A DNA stretch of 64,000 nucleotides from Plantago ovata (lineage: Eukaryota > Streptophyta > Magnoliopsida > Lamiales > Plantaginaceae). The notes under the pieces were generated by a model, which did no database searches, was not told the origin of the DNA, and saw nothing but the letters and a program-made list of their open reading frames with translations. Below, one piece after another: positions 48,801-61,299 of the stretch. The stretch lies in the NCBI GenBank assembly GCA_028274465.1, contig CM051455.1, positions 135,690,096 to 135,754,095 of the forward strand. Direction: 5' to 3'. The position numbers and the translations under genes are program-made. How positions within the stretch are numbered: position 1 is the first letter of the stretch; every line of letters starts with the position of its first letter.

Positions 48801-51800
48801 GATGTCTTCATGAATCAATACAGATTTCTTCGTTGTCTTCACATGGATCTTTCACTTTTCCTCTTCGGGGACATTTCACTCAATTTTATTTATTTTATTG
48901 CTTGCAGATACCTTTGAAAGGCACTCCGCATCAAGTTACTTATTTTGCTGAGAAGAACCTTTACCCGGTTATAGTTTCTGTTCCAGTAAGTTTGGATCAT
49001 CATTGTCATAAATGTGAATGAATAAGGAATTGTATATAATAAATGAATTGTTGATGAATTGGTAACATGTGTAACGTTGTAAATGTGTGTGTAATGGGGA
49101 CAAAGGATTTTCACTTTTCGCATGGAAGCTTGTAATGACACCCCTAAAAACGGAAAGTTGAGAAACTTTGCAAGACAACTGAGTATGTTTCTAAGAACAA
49201 TTTATCTTCCCTGCCTATGGCTAAGGTTGGGTGGAATTATTTTTATAGTATTAGTCTGTATATAAGGAGATCCTTTCTGTGGACTCCTATTGGTTACATA
49301 AATCTCTTGCCGAGCAATCATATGTTTGTATGAACTCCCATGTATCATCAGTGTTGTTAATAAAACCTTCTTGCTTACTTATAATTAAAAAAAGAAAGTT
49401 TTTATGAACTAAAAAATCATGTCGGCTCGTCTGCTTCCTCCATTTTGCAAATGGAATGATTCAAAATAAAATGGAAATGGCTTGCATTTTTAATGTCTTA
49501 TACGTGTTATTTCTTCTTCATTAGGTGCTCAAGCCAATCAATCAAGTTCTATCATCCCTGATTGATCAAGAAGCTGGAAATCCGTTTGAGCAAGATAACA
49601 TTAATATTGAGGGGACTTATCCTGTTGAAGAATTTGAAGTTCGTATTATGGAGCCAGAAAACTCAAGTGTCGCCTGGCAAACAAGTGCCACGATTCCTAT
49701 GCAAAGTTCAGAAAACGCTTTGACTGTACGAGCAGTTACATTATTTGTAAGTGCAGCTTGTGCGGTTAGAAGGCCTATATTCTATTATCTAGGATAATAC
49801 TTATTGTTCTTATGTATTGTGAACATCCAGAATAGCACAACACAGGCAAATGAAACGCTTTTGGCTATTGGAACTGCATACGTGCAAGGAGAAGATGTAG
49901 CCGGTAGAGGACGGGTTCTATTGTATTCTGTTGAAAAGAATTCTGAAAATGGTCAAGTAAAGGTAGTCTATTCACCTTTGCTTTAATAACTCATCAGATG
50001 TATTATGCACAGATCTCAACCAATAAACTGTTCTGGTGTAAAGAAATTATGCTCTTTACTTTTCAGGTTTCTGAAGTGTACTCCAAGGAATTGAAAGGTG
50101 CAATATCTGCTCTTGCATCACTTCAAGGTCATTTGTTGATAGCTTCCGGTCCTAAGATTATCCTGCACAAATGGACGGGGTCTGAGTTGAATTTTGTTGC
50201 ATTCCATGATGTTCCACCTCTCTATGTCGTGAGCCTAAACATTGTGAGTACCCTACAGACTGCAGTGATTATGGTTAATTTTTTCTTTATGGACTGTGTC
50301 ATATAACATCATGAACATGCTTCAAGTTGGAAGAAATCACGAAAAGACTTTTGTACACAGATCTGGGTTCGAACATCATCTGGTGGACAATTCCAGTTTA
50401 CTGCTCCTTATGTCCTGAGACAAAAGTAATTAGGCAAATTTGAGTCTCTTAATGATGTTATAAATTATCTAAAGCCATTTAGGAGAAAAAAAATGAAATA
50501 ATAATAATAGTAACAACAATAACAATAATAATAATTCTTTTGTTGGCTCGTACAGCCTCTAGCTAGGTCATTGGCATACAGGCTTAGTTGATCATCTTTA
50601 GGTTCAAAATCATTTAAGTATCAGGTTTATACCTTATTGTAGAATACAATACAGTTGTCGTAGAATAGTAGAATTAGAAAAATCGTATAATTGAACAGCA
50701 TGGAGGCTCTATCTTATGCCAACATGGTGCAGAAGCTAAGTGACTTATTCAGTTGTTGGGCGCCTTGGCTGCTGTTCTGTTTTGGTTGCGCTGTTTGTAT
50801 ATTCTACTGCTTGTGTAGTTGTCCTAGTATCCAACAGGTTGTAGTGGTTTGATTTTGTTAGCTTCATCACCTCTCTTTGTTGAATTCGGTGTGCTTAAAC
50901 TTATGATACATACTCTGGAATTTACGCAAATACCACCTGAGTATATCTTCAATGACATAAAAACCCAGAGTTAACTGCAATATTACTTTAACACCCCAGG
51001 TCATACTTTGACATCCTCTACCTCCAACGAATGGACTAATTTTAACTTTCAACAGCCTTTCCTTGAATTTCTATTAATGATGTGTATTGCAGGTTAAAAA
51101 TTTTATTCTTCTTGGAGATATCCACAAAAGCATATACTTCCTTAGTTGGAAGGAACAGGGTTCGCAACTTAATTTATTGGCGAAGGATTTTGGTTCTCTT
51201 GATTGTTTAGCAACTGAATTTTTGATCGATGGAAGTACTCTCAGCCTCACTGTATCCGATGAACAGAAAAATGTTCAGGTTTGTGACATTTAGTTTTACA
51301 ATGAATGTTTTTTACGTTCTTTCACGCTATGGTACAGTGCAGGTCTACCCTGTGTAATAATAAGATGCGGAACTAGAATTATAGCTTGAAAAGATGCATA
51401 TAAAGAGAATTTTTACATCATAAATGAACCTACTTATTCTTCGTGTTAAATGATACAGATATTCTACTATGCTCCAAAAATGTCTGAGAGCTGGAAAGGG
51501 CAGAAGCTTCTATCAAGGGCTGAGTTTCATGTCGGCGCTCACATCACAAAGTTTCTGAGGCTTCAATTGCTCCCTGCAACAGCTGACAGAACCACCCCTG
51601 GCTCCGACAAGACAAACCGCTTTGCTTTAGTTTTTGGCACTCTGGACGGAAGCATTGGCTGTATTGCACCTCTTGAAGAGCTTACTTTCCGTAGGCTTCA
51701 GTCGCTGCAGAGAAAGCTTGTCGATGCTGTATCACATGTTGCTGGACTGAATCCAAAATCTTTCCGTCACTTTCATTCAAATGGAAAGGCTCATAGGCCT

Positions 51801-52463
51801 GGCCCTGACAGTGTTGTTGACTACGAGCTGCTCTCCCAGTATGTTTGTTTCAATCTCTCACATATGATTATCAAAAGCGTGCTATTCTTTCTGGCTATTT
51901 ACAGTTATAATATACCCCCAGTTTTCATTAGGTTATTTATGTATATAAAGCATGTGCATTTTCTGGTTAATTCTCCTGGAATTTACATATATATACTACC
52001 TGCAGATATAAAAATTACATTGCTCCTCCCTATAGCCGGTGTAGACTTAGCTCAAGTTCTAATCTTTTGAAAATACACTATTATATTGATTTGAACTGCT
52101 AGCATATCTGCAAACCGCGATGTCAATAGTTCATAAATCTTTGTATTTCGACTATTCCCATAATTTTGCTAGTATTATTTTTGGTTATATCTACGAATGA
52201 TACTTGATGCATATGCATAGAGACTACATTTTCAAAAGCTTTGCATTTATACATGTTGCACGTTTATCCCTCCCTCATCCTGCTTAGTTATAAAATTCGT
52301 TAGATGCCACAGTCGCATAACATATGTTTTGGGTGTACACAATTGCAGTTATGAAATGCTTCCCCTAGAACAGCAGGTTGATATTGCTAGTCAGGTTGGA
52401 ACAACGAGAGCACAAATTATGACCAACTTAAATGATCTCACTCTTGCCACAAGCTTCTTATGA
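37057..52463 (+). CDS. CPSF160: Cleavage and polyadenylation specificity factor 160-kDa subunit
   Basis: CPSF160 is the scaffold of the nuclear pre-mRNA 3'-end processing complex. It holds WDR33/FY and CPSF30 that read the poly(A) signal. I place 26 exons: 37057-37367, 37694-37840, 37930-38083, 38679-38814, 39424-39569, 41699-41794, 41897-41949, 42070-42201, 42853-42904, 43013-43132, 43979-44113, 44697-44825, 45031-45108, 45679-45810, 45938-46032, 46795-46991, 47531-48294, 48481-48561, 48651-48716, 48908-48985, 49525-49746, 49831-49962, 50067-50243, 51093-51278, 51459-51838, 52349-52463. The total is 4314 nt, 1437 aa, close to the Arabidopsis protein (about 1440). It starts MSYAAYKMMHWATGIEHC. 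It carries an N-terminal MMS1-type propeller region, a basic patch AKRLRRSSSD (about 460-469) as a likely nuclear signal, and a C-terminal CPSF_A domain ending YEMLPLEQQVDIASQVGTTR. All phases agree, so it is intact. Confidence 0.96.
39780..40240. repeat. Intron 5: T/GT microsatellite and a MITE-like tract
   Basis: Poly-T followed by (GT)n at about 39820-39858. Then 39890-40220 carries repeated AGCTTATTAGCT and TAATAAGCT phrases in both orientations, as in a foldback MITE. Borders are uncertain. Confidence 0.5.
40951..41144. repeat. Intron 5: two-copy tandem duplication, 96-bp unit
   Basis: The segment from CCAAATCATTATACAAAGG to TTGATATTGACAAAGGCC is repeated directly at 41047. It lies deep in a 2.1 kb intron, away from splice sites. 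Confidence 0.92.
44506..44613. repeat. Intron 11: imperfect tandem duplication
   Basis: Two adjacent copies of AATATGCTT(G/C)ATTTGTGC followed by TACTTTGAAATCTCT and TTATGCCATA. It ends about 85 bases before the exon 12 acceptor. Confidence 0.8.
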
Positions 52464-53223
52464 GTTGTGCATCCACATTCAAGCAAAAAGAAGATGCTGT
52501 GCTGCCTCGATTGTCTAGTAGCATTGGCAAACTATTTAATGGTAGTCAACATCATGTAATTGAAGCTGGAAGCTCTGGTCGATCTCTTGTTGCGGTATGT
52601 ATGTTGCAATTTCTCCTCCAATGTACAGTAAGTACATTGTATGGCTATAAAATAATTTGTTTTCCAGCAACAAATGTCATTTATGCACTAGTGTACATGG
52701 TTCCTAAAAGTCGGAACAAATAGCATATCTTGTCACACTAGTTGTTAGAAGTCGGATGTTATAGAGCTTTCAAGAGGGATGTTGTATTATTTTTTTATTT
52801 TATTTTATTTTATTTTTTGAAACGGGAGAGGGATGTTGTATATTGATGGAACTGTAGCAGGAAAACATTTGACAGTCTCTTTATTTCCCTTCTGCTTTTG
52901 TTCACTCAAACTCAACCCTGCGTATTGTTCTGCGTAAGTTTTGTCCCAAATACATGTTCGAACATGTAGATCTGCGAGTCAGGCAGGTTAAGATTTCCAT
53001 TTTCAGTATATTCTGCAACATGCAAAAACATGCCTAGGACGTTCTTTTTCAAAGGAGTTAAATAATTGATTTTTTTTTTTTAAATACGCGTATTCTGGAA
53101 AAACGTATTACAGTGTATAAGATTAGATTAGCCTAATTATATATAGTTTGTATTTCCGTACGACGCGCCACACTCGAGATAAGCTCGACCAGGTAGATTT
53201 CAACGGGGTATATCAGTGGTAAG
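52464..53223 (+). other. 3' flank of CPSF160
   Basis: An 88-codon frame begins within the stop region (52460) but overlaps the CPSF160 terminus in another frame and has no family signature. It is probably 3' UTR. The rest is AT-rich with ATTTT-type low-complexity at 52790-52815. Confidence 0.5.
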
Positions 53224-53231
53224 GCTATGAT

Positions 53232-54061
53232 TAGGGCTGAGCACCGGTCCAGACCGGTCCGGAATGGACCGGATTATTCGGGTCACTATTTTGGTGACCC
53301 GAAGACCGGACTGAAACTGTCAGGGTATAACCCGGACCGGACCGGAAAATACAGTCCGGTCCGGGTTGGACCCGGACAAGACCGGACCTGTCTTCATAAT
53401 TTTTAAAAAATAATTTGGGAAAGAAGAGAGGAAATTGCCGCATATGAATATGCTGAAGAATATTCCTCATTCTCCATCTATTCCATTGTCCAGCAAAACA
53501 ATCCTTTCATTTATTTCATTCTCATTTATTTTTTTTTTTGAATTTTCATTCTCCATTCGATTTTCTTCCTTCATCCAGCGATTCCAATGATACTTATACC
53601 AATATATTTAAAGAGCAATCAAAATCCTGAATAGTGAAAATGACGTTGAGATTTGGGAAGAATGAAGAGATGAGATTGGGTTCCAAATTGAAATTGGGAA
53701 GGGATAGAGGATGAGAGATTGGGACTGGGGTGAGATGATGATGGTGACACGGTGTGGTGATGACGATCTACGGATGCGACAGTCAACGAAAAGAAGGAAT
53801 GCAAGAAGTTGGTTTCTGTCTTTCTGATTTAGGATTAGCAAAGTTGGGATTGGGGAGAAGGTAAGTATAAACAATTATAAAAAATAATAATAATAAACTT
53901 AAAAACCGGGTCATCCGGGCCAAACCCGGAATTTTTCGGGTTTGGCCCGGACCCGGACATGGGCAAATCCTATGATCCGGGGACCGGACCGTATGGGACG
54001 GTCCGGGTCCGGTCCGGGTCCGCTCCGGACTCCGAATTCGGTCCGGGTCTGCTCAGTCCTA
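53232..54061. mobile_element. hAT-type non-autonomous element with CCGGACCGG-rich ends
   Basis: TIRs are TAGGGCTGAGCA and (inverted) TAGGACTGAGCA, flanked by perfect 8-bp duplications GCTATGAT (53224-53231 and 54062-54069). Roughly 170 bp at each end is made of GGACCGG/CCGGGTC repeats around an AT-rich centre. No transposase. The architecture parallels 34781-35652 with different end sequences. Confidence 0.88.
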
Positions 54062-54077
54062 GCTATGATCATTTTAC

Positions 54078-55150
54078 CTGAAAATTAATTTTGGAATTTG
54101 CAGTTTTAGTCCTACAAGTCCTGGTTCTTTGCGGTTTTGGTCCTCTGTGAAACAAATTTTGCGCTTTCATATAATCGCCCTATTCGTCCAAGTCGCTGTA
54201 TATGGCTCTAAGTCGTACTCTCAGTCACACCGTATGCTGCCACACACCATTACTATCATCTCCACATTTCACATCTCTATTTTCTTGGTAAAACAGAGCT
54301 TGAAGCTCTGTTTGAAGAGATTATTTAAGCTATGATCAGGCAATTTACCTCTTGGTGTCCATTAGAGAGTCAAAAGCTATTGCTGCTCTAGTGGAATTCG
54401 ATCAGATTATCCCCAAGGCTAACCTTGAACTTGACTCTGGTATTTTAACTTTTCTCTGGGTGTTTACTTCCATCCACGGGCACAAGCCTGCCAAAACCAT
54501 TATTTTCATTCATGGGCGTTTACTTCCATTCATGGGATTACTCCAATGCGTGGGGGTTAGCCTGGCTTCCATAGAAATCCACAGAAACTGTTATTGGGAC
54601 GACAATGAAGTACAATTTGGCTACAAAGTTAACAGGAGACATGTTGATGGAGTCCAATAAGTAGAACATATCACATTTGCACTCAAACTGTTTGATATAT
54701 TGCCCTAAACCAGTATGAGAAATTAAAAGAGCTCTTCGCGAAGTTTGGGAGAATTTGCAGAGATTTAAAGAGCCAATTCAATTCGCTGCCATGTAGGACG
54801 GGAGGACCAAAACGCGGCCAAACGTGATAATTATTATATGTATGCAAATTAGAGGACCGTATATGAAAAACAAAGGACTGTAAGTGAGTCGTGAAGGATT
54901 TGAAAATATCCAACTCAATTAGAGTGGAGTCTGTATCTCTCTATTTATACAAGAATTAAGATACATGTTACAATTAATTACAGAGATACTAAGATCTCAT
55001 TAAATCCCAGGAATCGCTCTATAATATATTGCTACAATAATATGACTATCTAGCTACTGGTGTAGAAGATACAATATCTTCTTGAATGTCTTCAACAAGT
55101 CGGACCAAGAGATAGGGGACTAAAAGTGCAATTTTCCCAAAATAATTCAG
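54078..55150. mobile_element. Mutator-like element with GTTTTAGTCC/CTTTTAGTCC ends
   Basis: The left end CTGAAAATTAATTTTGG, then TTTGCAGTTTTAGTCC, matches the inverted right end CTGAATTATTTTGGG, then ATTGCACTTTTAGTCC. Further inward, GGTTTTGGTCCTC faces GAGGACCAAAAC. The interior (54900-55100) may include unrelated LTR-like sequence. The target duplication was not resolved, so the superfamily is tentative. Confidence 0.5.
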
Positions 55151-58100
55151 TTTAATTTAATTTAGATAAGTTTAGTTCATATTTATTTACTCATTTGTTA
55201 TATCGTTTTGCCTCAAATACATGTGTTGCAGTGTTGCTGTTCGAACTTGTAGATCTGCCGAGTTCAGTTAAGCTTTCCATTTCCAGTATTCTGCAACATT
55301 AAAAGATACTAGTAGTAGATATGCATGTGCAGTGTAGCTATAAAGACTTAAACTACGAATTCTACCGTACGCTGTACAATGATAGTACACGTGCACAGAG
55401 TTAATCAAGTGTTTTTTCTTTCTGGGTTTTGAAGGTTGGTTAGAGGAGAGGGTATACTAATGTAATGCATAATCATAATCATCATGCCTTGTATTGTATG
55501 TATAGATGCTTCCAAGTGTGGGAATTGGGACCATGAGCCTGTAAGTATTGTCATGTAAAAGCCAAACACAGAACCCCCTCAATTCTTGATGGATTATAGG
55601 CCCATCAACTGTGCCATGCTTCTTCTTGTTTTATCATATTCTATTTCTTTCTTTCTTTTGCTTTATCTATAGATATACCTCAATTTTCTTGCAAGAAAAG
55701 CTAGTAATATTGTATCTTTTGTAGTTTGAAATGAAAATGGCACTTTTGAAGTGGGATCCTATAGTAATACACACTCGCCAGTTTTTTGGTTTCCAATCAA
55801 AGACATGAAGAAGGAAGCAAAATGAGTGTTGTGATATGGAGAGAGTAATAAAGTAGACCAAGGACATTTTTGAGTGTGATTTTGACATGATTGGAATATA
55901 TATCAATATCATCATCCTCACTCCCCCAGTCACATTTTGTTAAAAATGCCCCCACTCTTAATGTCAAATGCAGAACATGGGTTAAGTTTTAGGAATTGTC
56001 CGTTTGCGTTTGATCCACTCGAAATAATGGAAATTATTACTACTTGTAAACTGATTGATATATATTCCCGTCATATCATAAACTTATTCGTTTCTTTTCT
56101 TTACGCTGAGTTAATGAAAGGGTGTAAAAAATGAATAAAAGCGGTTAATTAGTAGGCATTTTATTTAAATAAAGGATTTGATAAAATGTGATTGAGAGAT
56201 TAGAATGTGCAAGGATTGTATATACAAGCAAATGGTCATGTAGCTTCTTATATGCCGACGTCTAGCCCGCCCACCACCATGTTTCAAAAACAGGTCAACA
56301 TAGACTTTGTTATTTTTATTTGAAAAAAAAATTAAACTAAACCGAACTGATTTGTAACATGTAAAACGATAAAAACTATTACATTTGATTGAACTTAACT
56401 GAATTTAATTAGATTGAATTCAATGAATTCGAACTGAGTGAATTCAACGGAATTCAACCGAATGTTAGTATCTATATATGACTTTTTTAATAAATTTTAA
56501 AGGAAAAAAAAACGTTGGTTTGATGTTGCACCTAGTTTCTAAATGAAGTAATGATCTGATTTGATTTTTGTGTCGAAAGGAGCATGTGGTGCAATGGATA
56601 TAAAGTCTTTTGACCGTAAATGAAATTTGGGGGAATGAATTTGGAGCTTTGCTTTCTGAAATGGGATGTTTAGCTAGTCACTGTTGGTGGTGTTGTAACA
56701 CATTTTCATGTCCATTGAAAACAACAAAATCAGTTTGCCCATATATTTGGCTCGATGACAATGCTTGAGAGTAATGATAGATGATTAGTCGGTGATTAGT
56801 GTTCTGAAGATCAACGCAAACAAGATACGTAGATACGTTTTGAACTAATCTAATAATAACTTGATTAGTTGGTGTTAGACTTAAGAGTGTTATGACACGC
56901 TTGTTTGAACTGAAAAGTCGGTGGTCATAGCCTCATAGAACAGGTTTGGTTCAACTGGTAATCTGTTTATAGGAAACTACTAGTATCGTGGTTGAACATA
57001 TTCATCAGTTTCTATTGACAATATATGCCCGTCTATCTTTAAAAAATAAATCAGTTACGTTGTTTCTCACGTAACGTTTTGATGCTTGTGTGTGTGAGAG
57101 AGAATAACATTGTGTCTGCGCTTTAAGGCGCTTCGACGTTTTTGTGTTCAGATTTCGCTTGCATATTTTCTTCGCCCTTGCGCTCTAGGTAATTCAGGTT
57201 TTGGGTTGCGGATGTGAAGAGTTCCTATTCCAAACTTTTGTGACATTATGCTCGTGTATATCCATGACCATCCACAAACATTGCAATTGCAATGGTGAGA
57301 AATGTGGATAATTTTTTGCACATACCATCATCAGAGATTCACAAAATCTTATCTTGGTTGAGTTTCAAAACCGTGTGATCACCACTTAGGCCCAGGTCTT
57401 GTCACAGCAGCACACATGATATACATAATTAATCTGTTTATATGTTTGACTAATTTTACAAAATCCACATAGATAGAAAATATGCATCAACTTAATGATT
57501 GAGTTTTGATAAACTTTAGCTTTATGGATGATGGCGTCACGCCAATATAACACATTACACGATTGCTAAATTTGTTCCATAAATGTTCTTTAAGTCATCA
57601 AATTGTTTTTCCATCATATCATACTATATAGTCAACACGATGAACATCATTTACTTTGCTTCTATATATGTCCGCAACTCCGCATGATGAGATATCTACA
57701 CTCTACCATCTCCTTTTTAGTCTATGATTCGTGATTAATTCGTATGAAAAACACACAATCTTCAATTCAGTTTAGAGTAAACCAAATTAGTTTAAATTTA
57801 CATATATTATAAATAAATTAAATTTAGTTCAGTTTAAATTTGTTTAGACAACTCAATCAAATATAACCTTTATTGAAACTTCATCGGGTATTTTATTTTT
57901 GCAAAGAATAGTATGACTCAGAATGGTGTTGTAGTGTCACATACGTCTCACCAATATGATATTGTCCAATTTGAATCTGAGGCTGCACGGATTTGCTTTT
58001 TGCAATCGGGCTCATACTGTATAAGAGTGGTGGTCTACTTACATACCATTTATCCCACCTGATCTTAACTGACGTGGGATGTGAGGTATTAGATAGTAGT

Positions 58101-59331
58101 AGTATTTACCATGGGTTATTTTGGATTTTTACAACCGTAGAATTCACTAGTGAAATAGTTGTCAAAATTGAGTTAAATTGTTAAATTACTTAAATATACA
58201 TGATGAAATATTGAGATCCACAGTTATGGCGAGGTGGTGAGATCAATGATATCCTCTCCTATGGTCTAATTTTCCGATCGACGTTCCCTATCATTTTCAA
58301 CAAAAGGAGCCTTGTGAGGTTGGGGAAATAAATTAATTTTTTTTATATTAAACATAAAATATGGTACATTGATAATGTAATTTTGGAGCTAGCTAGGTTG
58401 CTATTTTTGAAGTTGTGAAAGTATGTGGGATGAACACACGTGTGTATGCATGTATCCACACCACAGCCCAACATTCCATTTTCTGCAAAAAAACAAGATC
58501 AAAAACCAGATTAATCTTTTAATAAATATACTGTACTAAATAAACATAATTCAAGTAATGATAATATATTTATTAGTGTATGTGACATAAAATTTCGCAA
58601 AACATTTGTCCAATATTTACAAAATCGAAGAAAAGCTGCTTGACTGATTGTCGTTTTATCAACGTAATGACAGTGAAGCAATACATAAAACGACAAATCT
58701 CGTCTTAATATATACTTATACTGTATAAGTTTTAAATAATTTTGATTTAGAAATACAAAAAGTGAGGCTTCTTTCTCCCAAAATCGATTCATTTGCAGAA
58801 TACAAATCCCATTGCTTGCGGCTGTTCAGCATAACAATGTTTCTCCTAACTTAAACAACTCTCATTTTTCTTAAATCCCGCGTATTACACATCATTAATC
58901 CAATCAATATATTTCTCAAACAAATTTAATTAAGAAAACTGTTTTTTAAATACAAATTTATATACAGGGTGAATGATTTATTAAGGTCATTGGTAGTTGA
59001 TGTGAAAATGTAATATTTTTAGTCTAGTTCAGTTTAGTTCAAATTTATTAAATTTAGTTCATTTTAAATGTAATGATAACTCAGTTCGAATTCATTTAGT
59101 TGTTTTTTACATTGCAAATAAATACATTCGGCTCAATTCAAAGAGCCTTAGATCAAATTTTAAAATCAGTCATCTTTTGAGATTTATCAAACATACATAT
59201 TAATATTATAGTTGAGATATTTTATTTCAGTCAAATCCAATGGAGTCACTATATAAATTGACGGGTCAGGTCGATGTGAAAGATACATTGTTGGGTTTTC
59301 CCTCTTGCTACCAAGACTGTGTTCACCATAG
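55151..59331. other. 4 kb intergenic region with decayed MITE remnants
   Basis: No gene is supported. Degenerate TTCAGTTTAGTTC-type arrays, related to the TTCAG MITE family, occur at about 56330-56470, 57765-57870 and 58990-59165. A segment at 57935-58095 (GTGTCACATACGTCTCACC facing GACGTGGGATGTGAGG) looks like another eroded foldback repeat. Confidence 0.45.
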
Positions 59332-60017
59332 TGTTGGCGCCTTTACACTACTGAACACTCCAAACAAAACCACATAGTATTTCAGCAACAAATATCAGAG
59401 AATGACGAGACTAAAAATAGGAAGAACAATGAAGCAAGAATCTGTAAAGAGCACACAAGGTTTTTAACGTGGTTCAGTTATGAATAAACCTACTTCCACG
59501 GAGATCAGTAGATCTCAATCCACTATCAAGATAAGATAATTACAAGAGACCCTCAGTTTACAAGACTCAACAGATCTGGAAGCTCTCTTCCCTGCAATCT
59601 CACTGTTTTCTCTCACCCTACTCTAGCTTACTCTCCGAGCAATAGCTTAGCAAGCTTTCTCTCACTAGAATTGATCATATCACATCTTTGTGGTCTTGAT
59701 CTGGTCTGATATGAGAATCAACACAAGCTAACAAGGAGTATTTATGATGCCTTGTAACTCAATATTCTCTAACAACCACTCACAAGGCTCCATCCATCAT
59801 TCCTTGAAAGTGACACTCCATGTGTTCACACACAACCTTAAAGATAAGGTGTCTGCATACCAAACACACAGCTGGCACAAATCAAATGTAGACAATCCAT
59901 CTAGAAGCTTCCAGAAACGTGTTCCAGCTAATAGAATGTCTCAGAGCTTGTTAGAATTGAGATAACACCGGTGTTGAGCCCGTACCAATCAGGGGTTCGG
60001 CAACCCCGGGGTCAACA
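59332..60017 (-). mobile_element. LTR of a retrotransposon with adjacent polypurine tract
   Basis: The right tip on the minus strand is TGTTGACCCCGGGG and the left plus-strand tip is TGTTGGCGCC. Directly right of it is the minus-strand polypurine tract GGTGGAGATTTGTGGG, marking this as a 3' LTR of an element running right to left. An alternative left tip exists at 59289. No pol frame is left beside it. Confidence 0.65.
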
Positions 60018-60345
60018 CCCACAAATCTCCACCTTCAGCTCAATTCTCCAACAGCCAGTGTAGTCACCACACCAAGCCAGATATAAATACACACACCCAT
60101 GAGGTTCGAATGCAGCCCCATCACATCTCTATGGTTAAGATGCACCCCTCCACATCTCTAAGGTTAAGATGCCTCTCCACCACACCTTTAAGGTTATGTT
60201 GCAACCCCTTATCCCCCATCTCTATGGTTAAGATGGTCCCCATATCCGGTCTTGTACACCCATCATCATACTAAGACACAACTGAATTTAGGTCTAGATA
60301 AAGACTTTACCATACAATCAGCATATGCGGATGTGTGGATTTTCA
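60018..60345 (-). repeat. Retroelement internal remnant with about 34-bp imperfect tandem repeats
   Basis: Four units centred on CATCTCTATGGTTAAGATG occur between about 60118 and 60240, each followed by a C-rich spacer. It lies immediately inside the polypurine tract of the adjacent LTR, so it belongs to the element's 3' untranslated region. Confidence 0.6.
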
Positions 60346-61076
60346 GAACTCTAACCATGCCCTTTCCAATTATCTGAAGTACAACCTCCTCACATTTCTA
60401 TCTGAAACATAATTTGGAGATCTAGCCAATTTTATGGCAATTTATAAAATCGATTGATGAACTAATCGATCAGCTACGTACTACTAGCTAATTATTGTTA
60501 GCTTACTCGTGAACCAAATTCCAAAACATTATAAGTATTTATGTGGGGTGGTGACTGTACAATGCCCTCTCTAGTTCTATCCGTATTTGTAAGACTTGGG
60601 ATCGAATAGTCGGTGTAAGAGTAGAGAGACATTCGAGATTTGATGCTTCATTTACACGCACTCTACCTCAATTTTAATTGCATGCATGTGTTCTCTAATC
60701 TGGACCATCATAATTTGTTCACATACACACTCGATATATATAGTTTACTTTTAATTTCCGTTTCTTTCATTAATTGTAAATTCGGTTTTGCCTACCTTTA
60801 TTGGTGGGAAATTTTGATAAAATTCCATAAAGCTCTTGTATCAAGAATCAAGATCAACTGCAATTTGCAGAATATAGTTGCCCATTTATTTCCCGTCAAA
60901 ACTTTGTCATCTATCTTATTACCAACATAGTGAAGGAGGGGATAGAAACTCGACTCTCCTGACACCTCAAACTCGAACGGTTAAGTAATTTAGTTATATA
61001 TATTAATTTTCTAATAATTTTCTGCACTTGTAATTAGTTTTAACATTTTTGGGGAGACCATCGAAGTGGAAATTTA
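60346..61076. other. Intergenic sequence with no gene or repeat recognised
   Basis: A 96-codon plus-strand frame (60640-60930) is hydrophobic and His/Tyr-rich, with no family signature and no gene context. Confidence 0.5.
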
Positions 61077-61283
61077 GGCTCTGTTCTTTTCGTTTTGAAA
61101 ACTCATTATTTTCAGTGCAATTCATTTCTGTTAAGTTCAGTTCAATTCAATTTTGTTCAAATTCATTCAGTCCAATCCAGTTCCGTTTAGATTTGCTTAC
61201 TTGTATTTTATATTACAAATAAATTCAATATATTTTCAGTTCTGTTGAATTCAGTTTAGTTTTGTTCAGACGAAAAGAACAGT
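61077..61283. mobile_element. MITE with TTCAG-repeat interior, best-preserved copy
   Basis: Left tip GGCTCTGTTCTTTTCGTTTT matches the inverted right tip ACTGTTCTTTTCGTCTGAAC. The interior consists of TTCAGT/TTCAAT units on both sides of a short AT-rich core (TATATTACAAATAAATTC). The 15138 copy has the same core (TACAAATAAGTTC). Confidence 0.8.
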
Positions 61284-61299
61284 TTCTTAATATGGGTGG

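Noticed and set aside
51450..52070. Long frame running past the end of CPSF160 exon 25
   Set aside because: Past 51838 it reads through a GTATGT donor into AT-rich intron. The family C-terminus resumes at 52349.
52460..52723. 88-codon frame overlapping the CPSF160 stop
   Set aside because: It begins within the last codons of CPSF160 in another frame and resembles no family. It is best read as 3' UTR.
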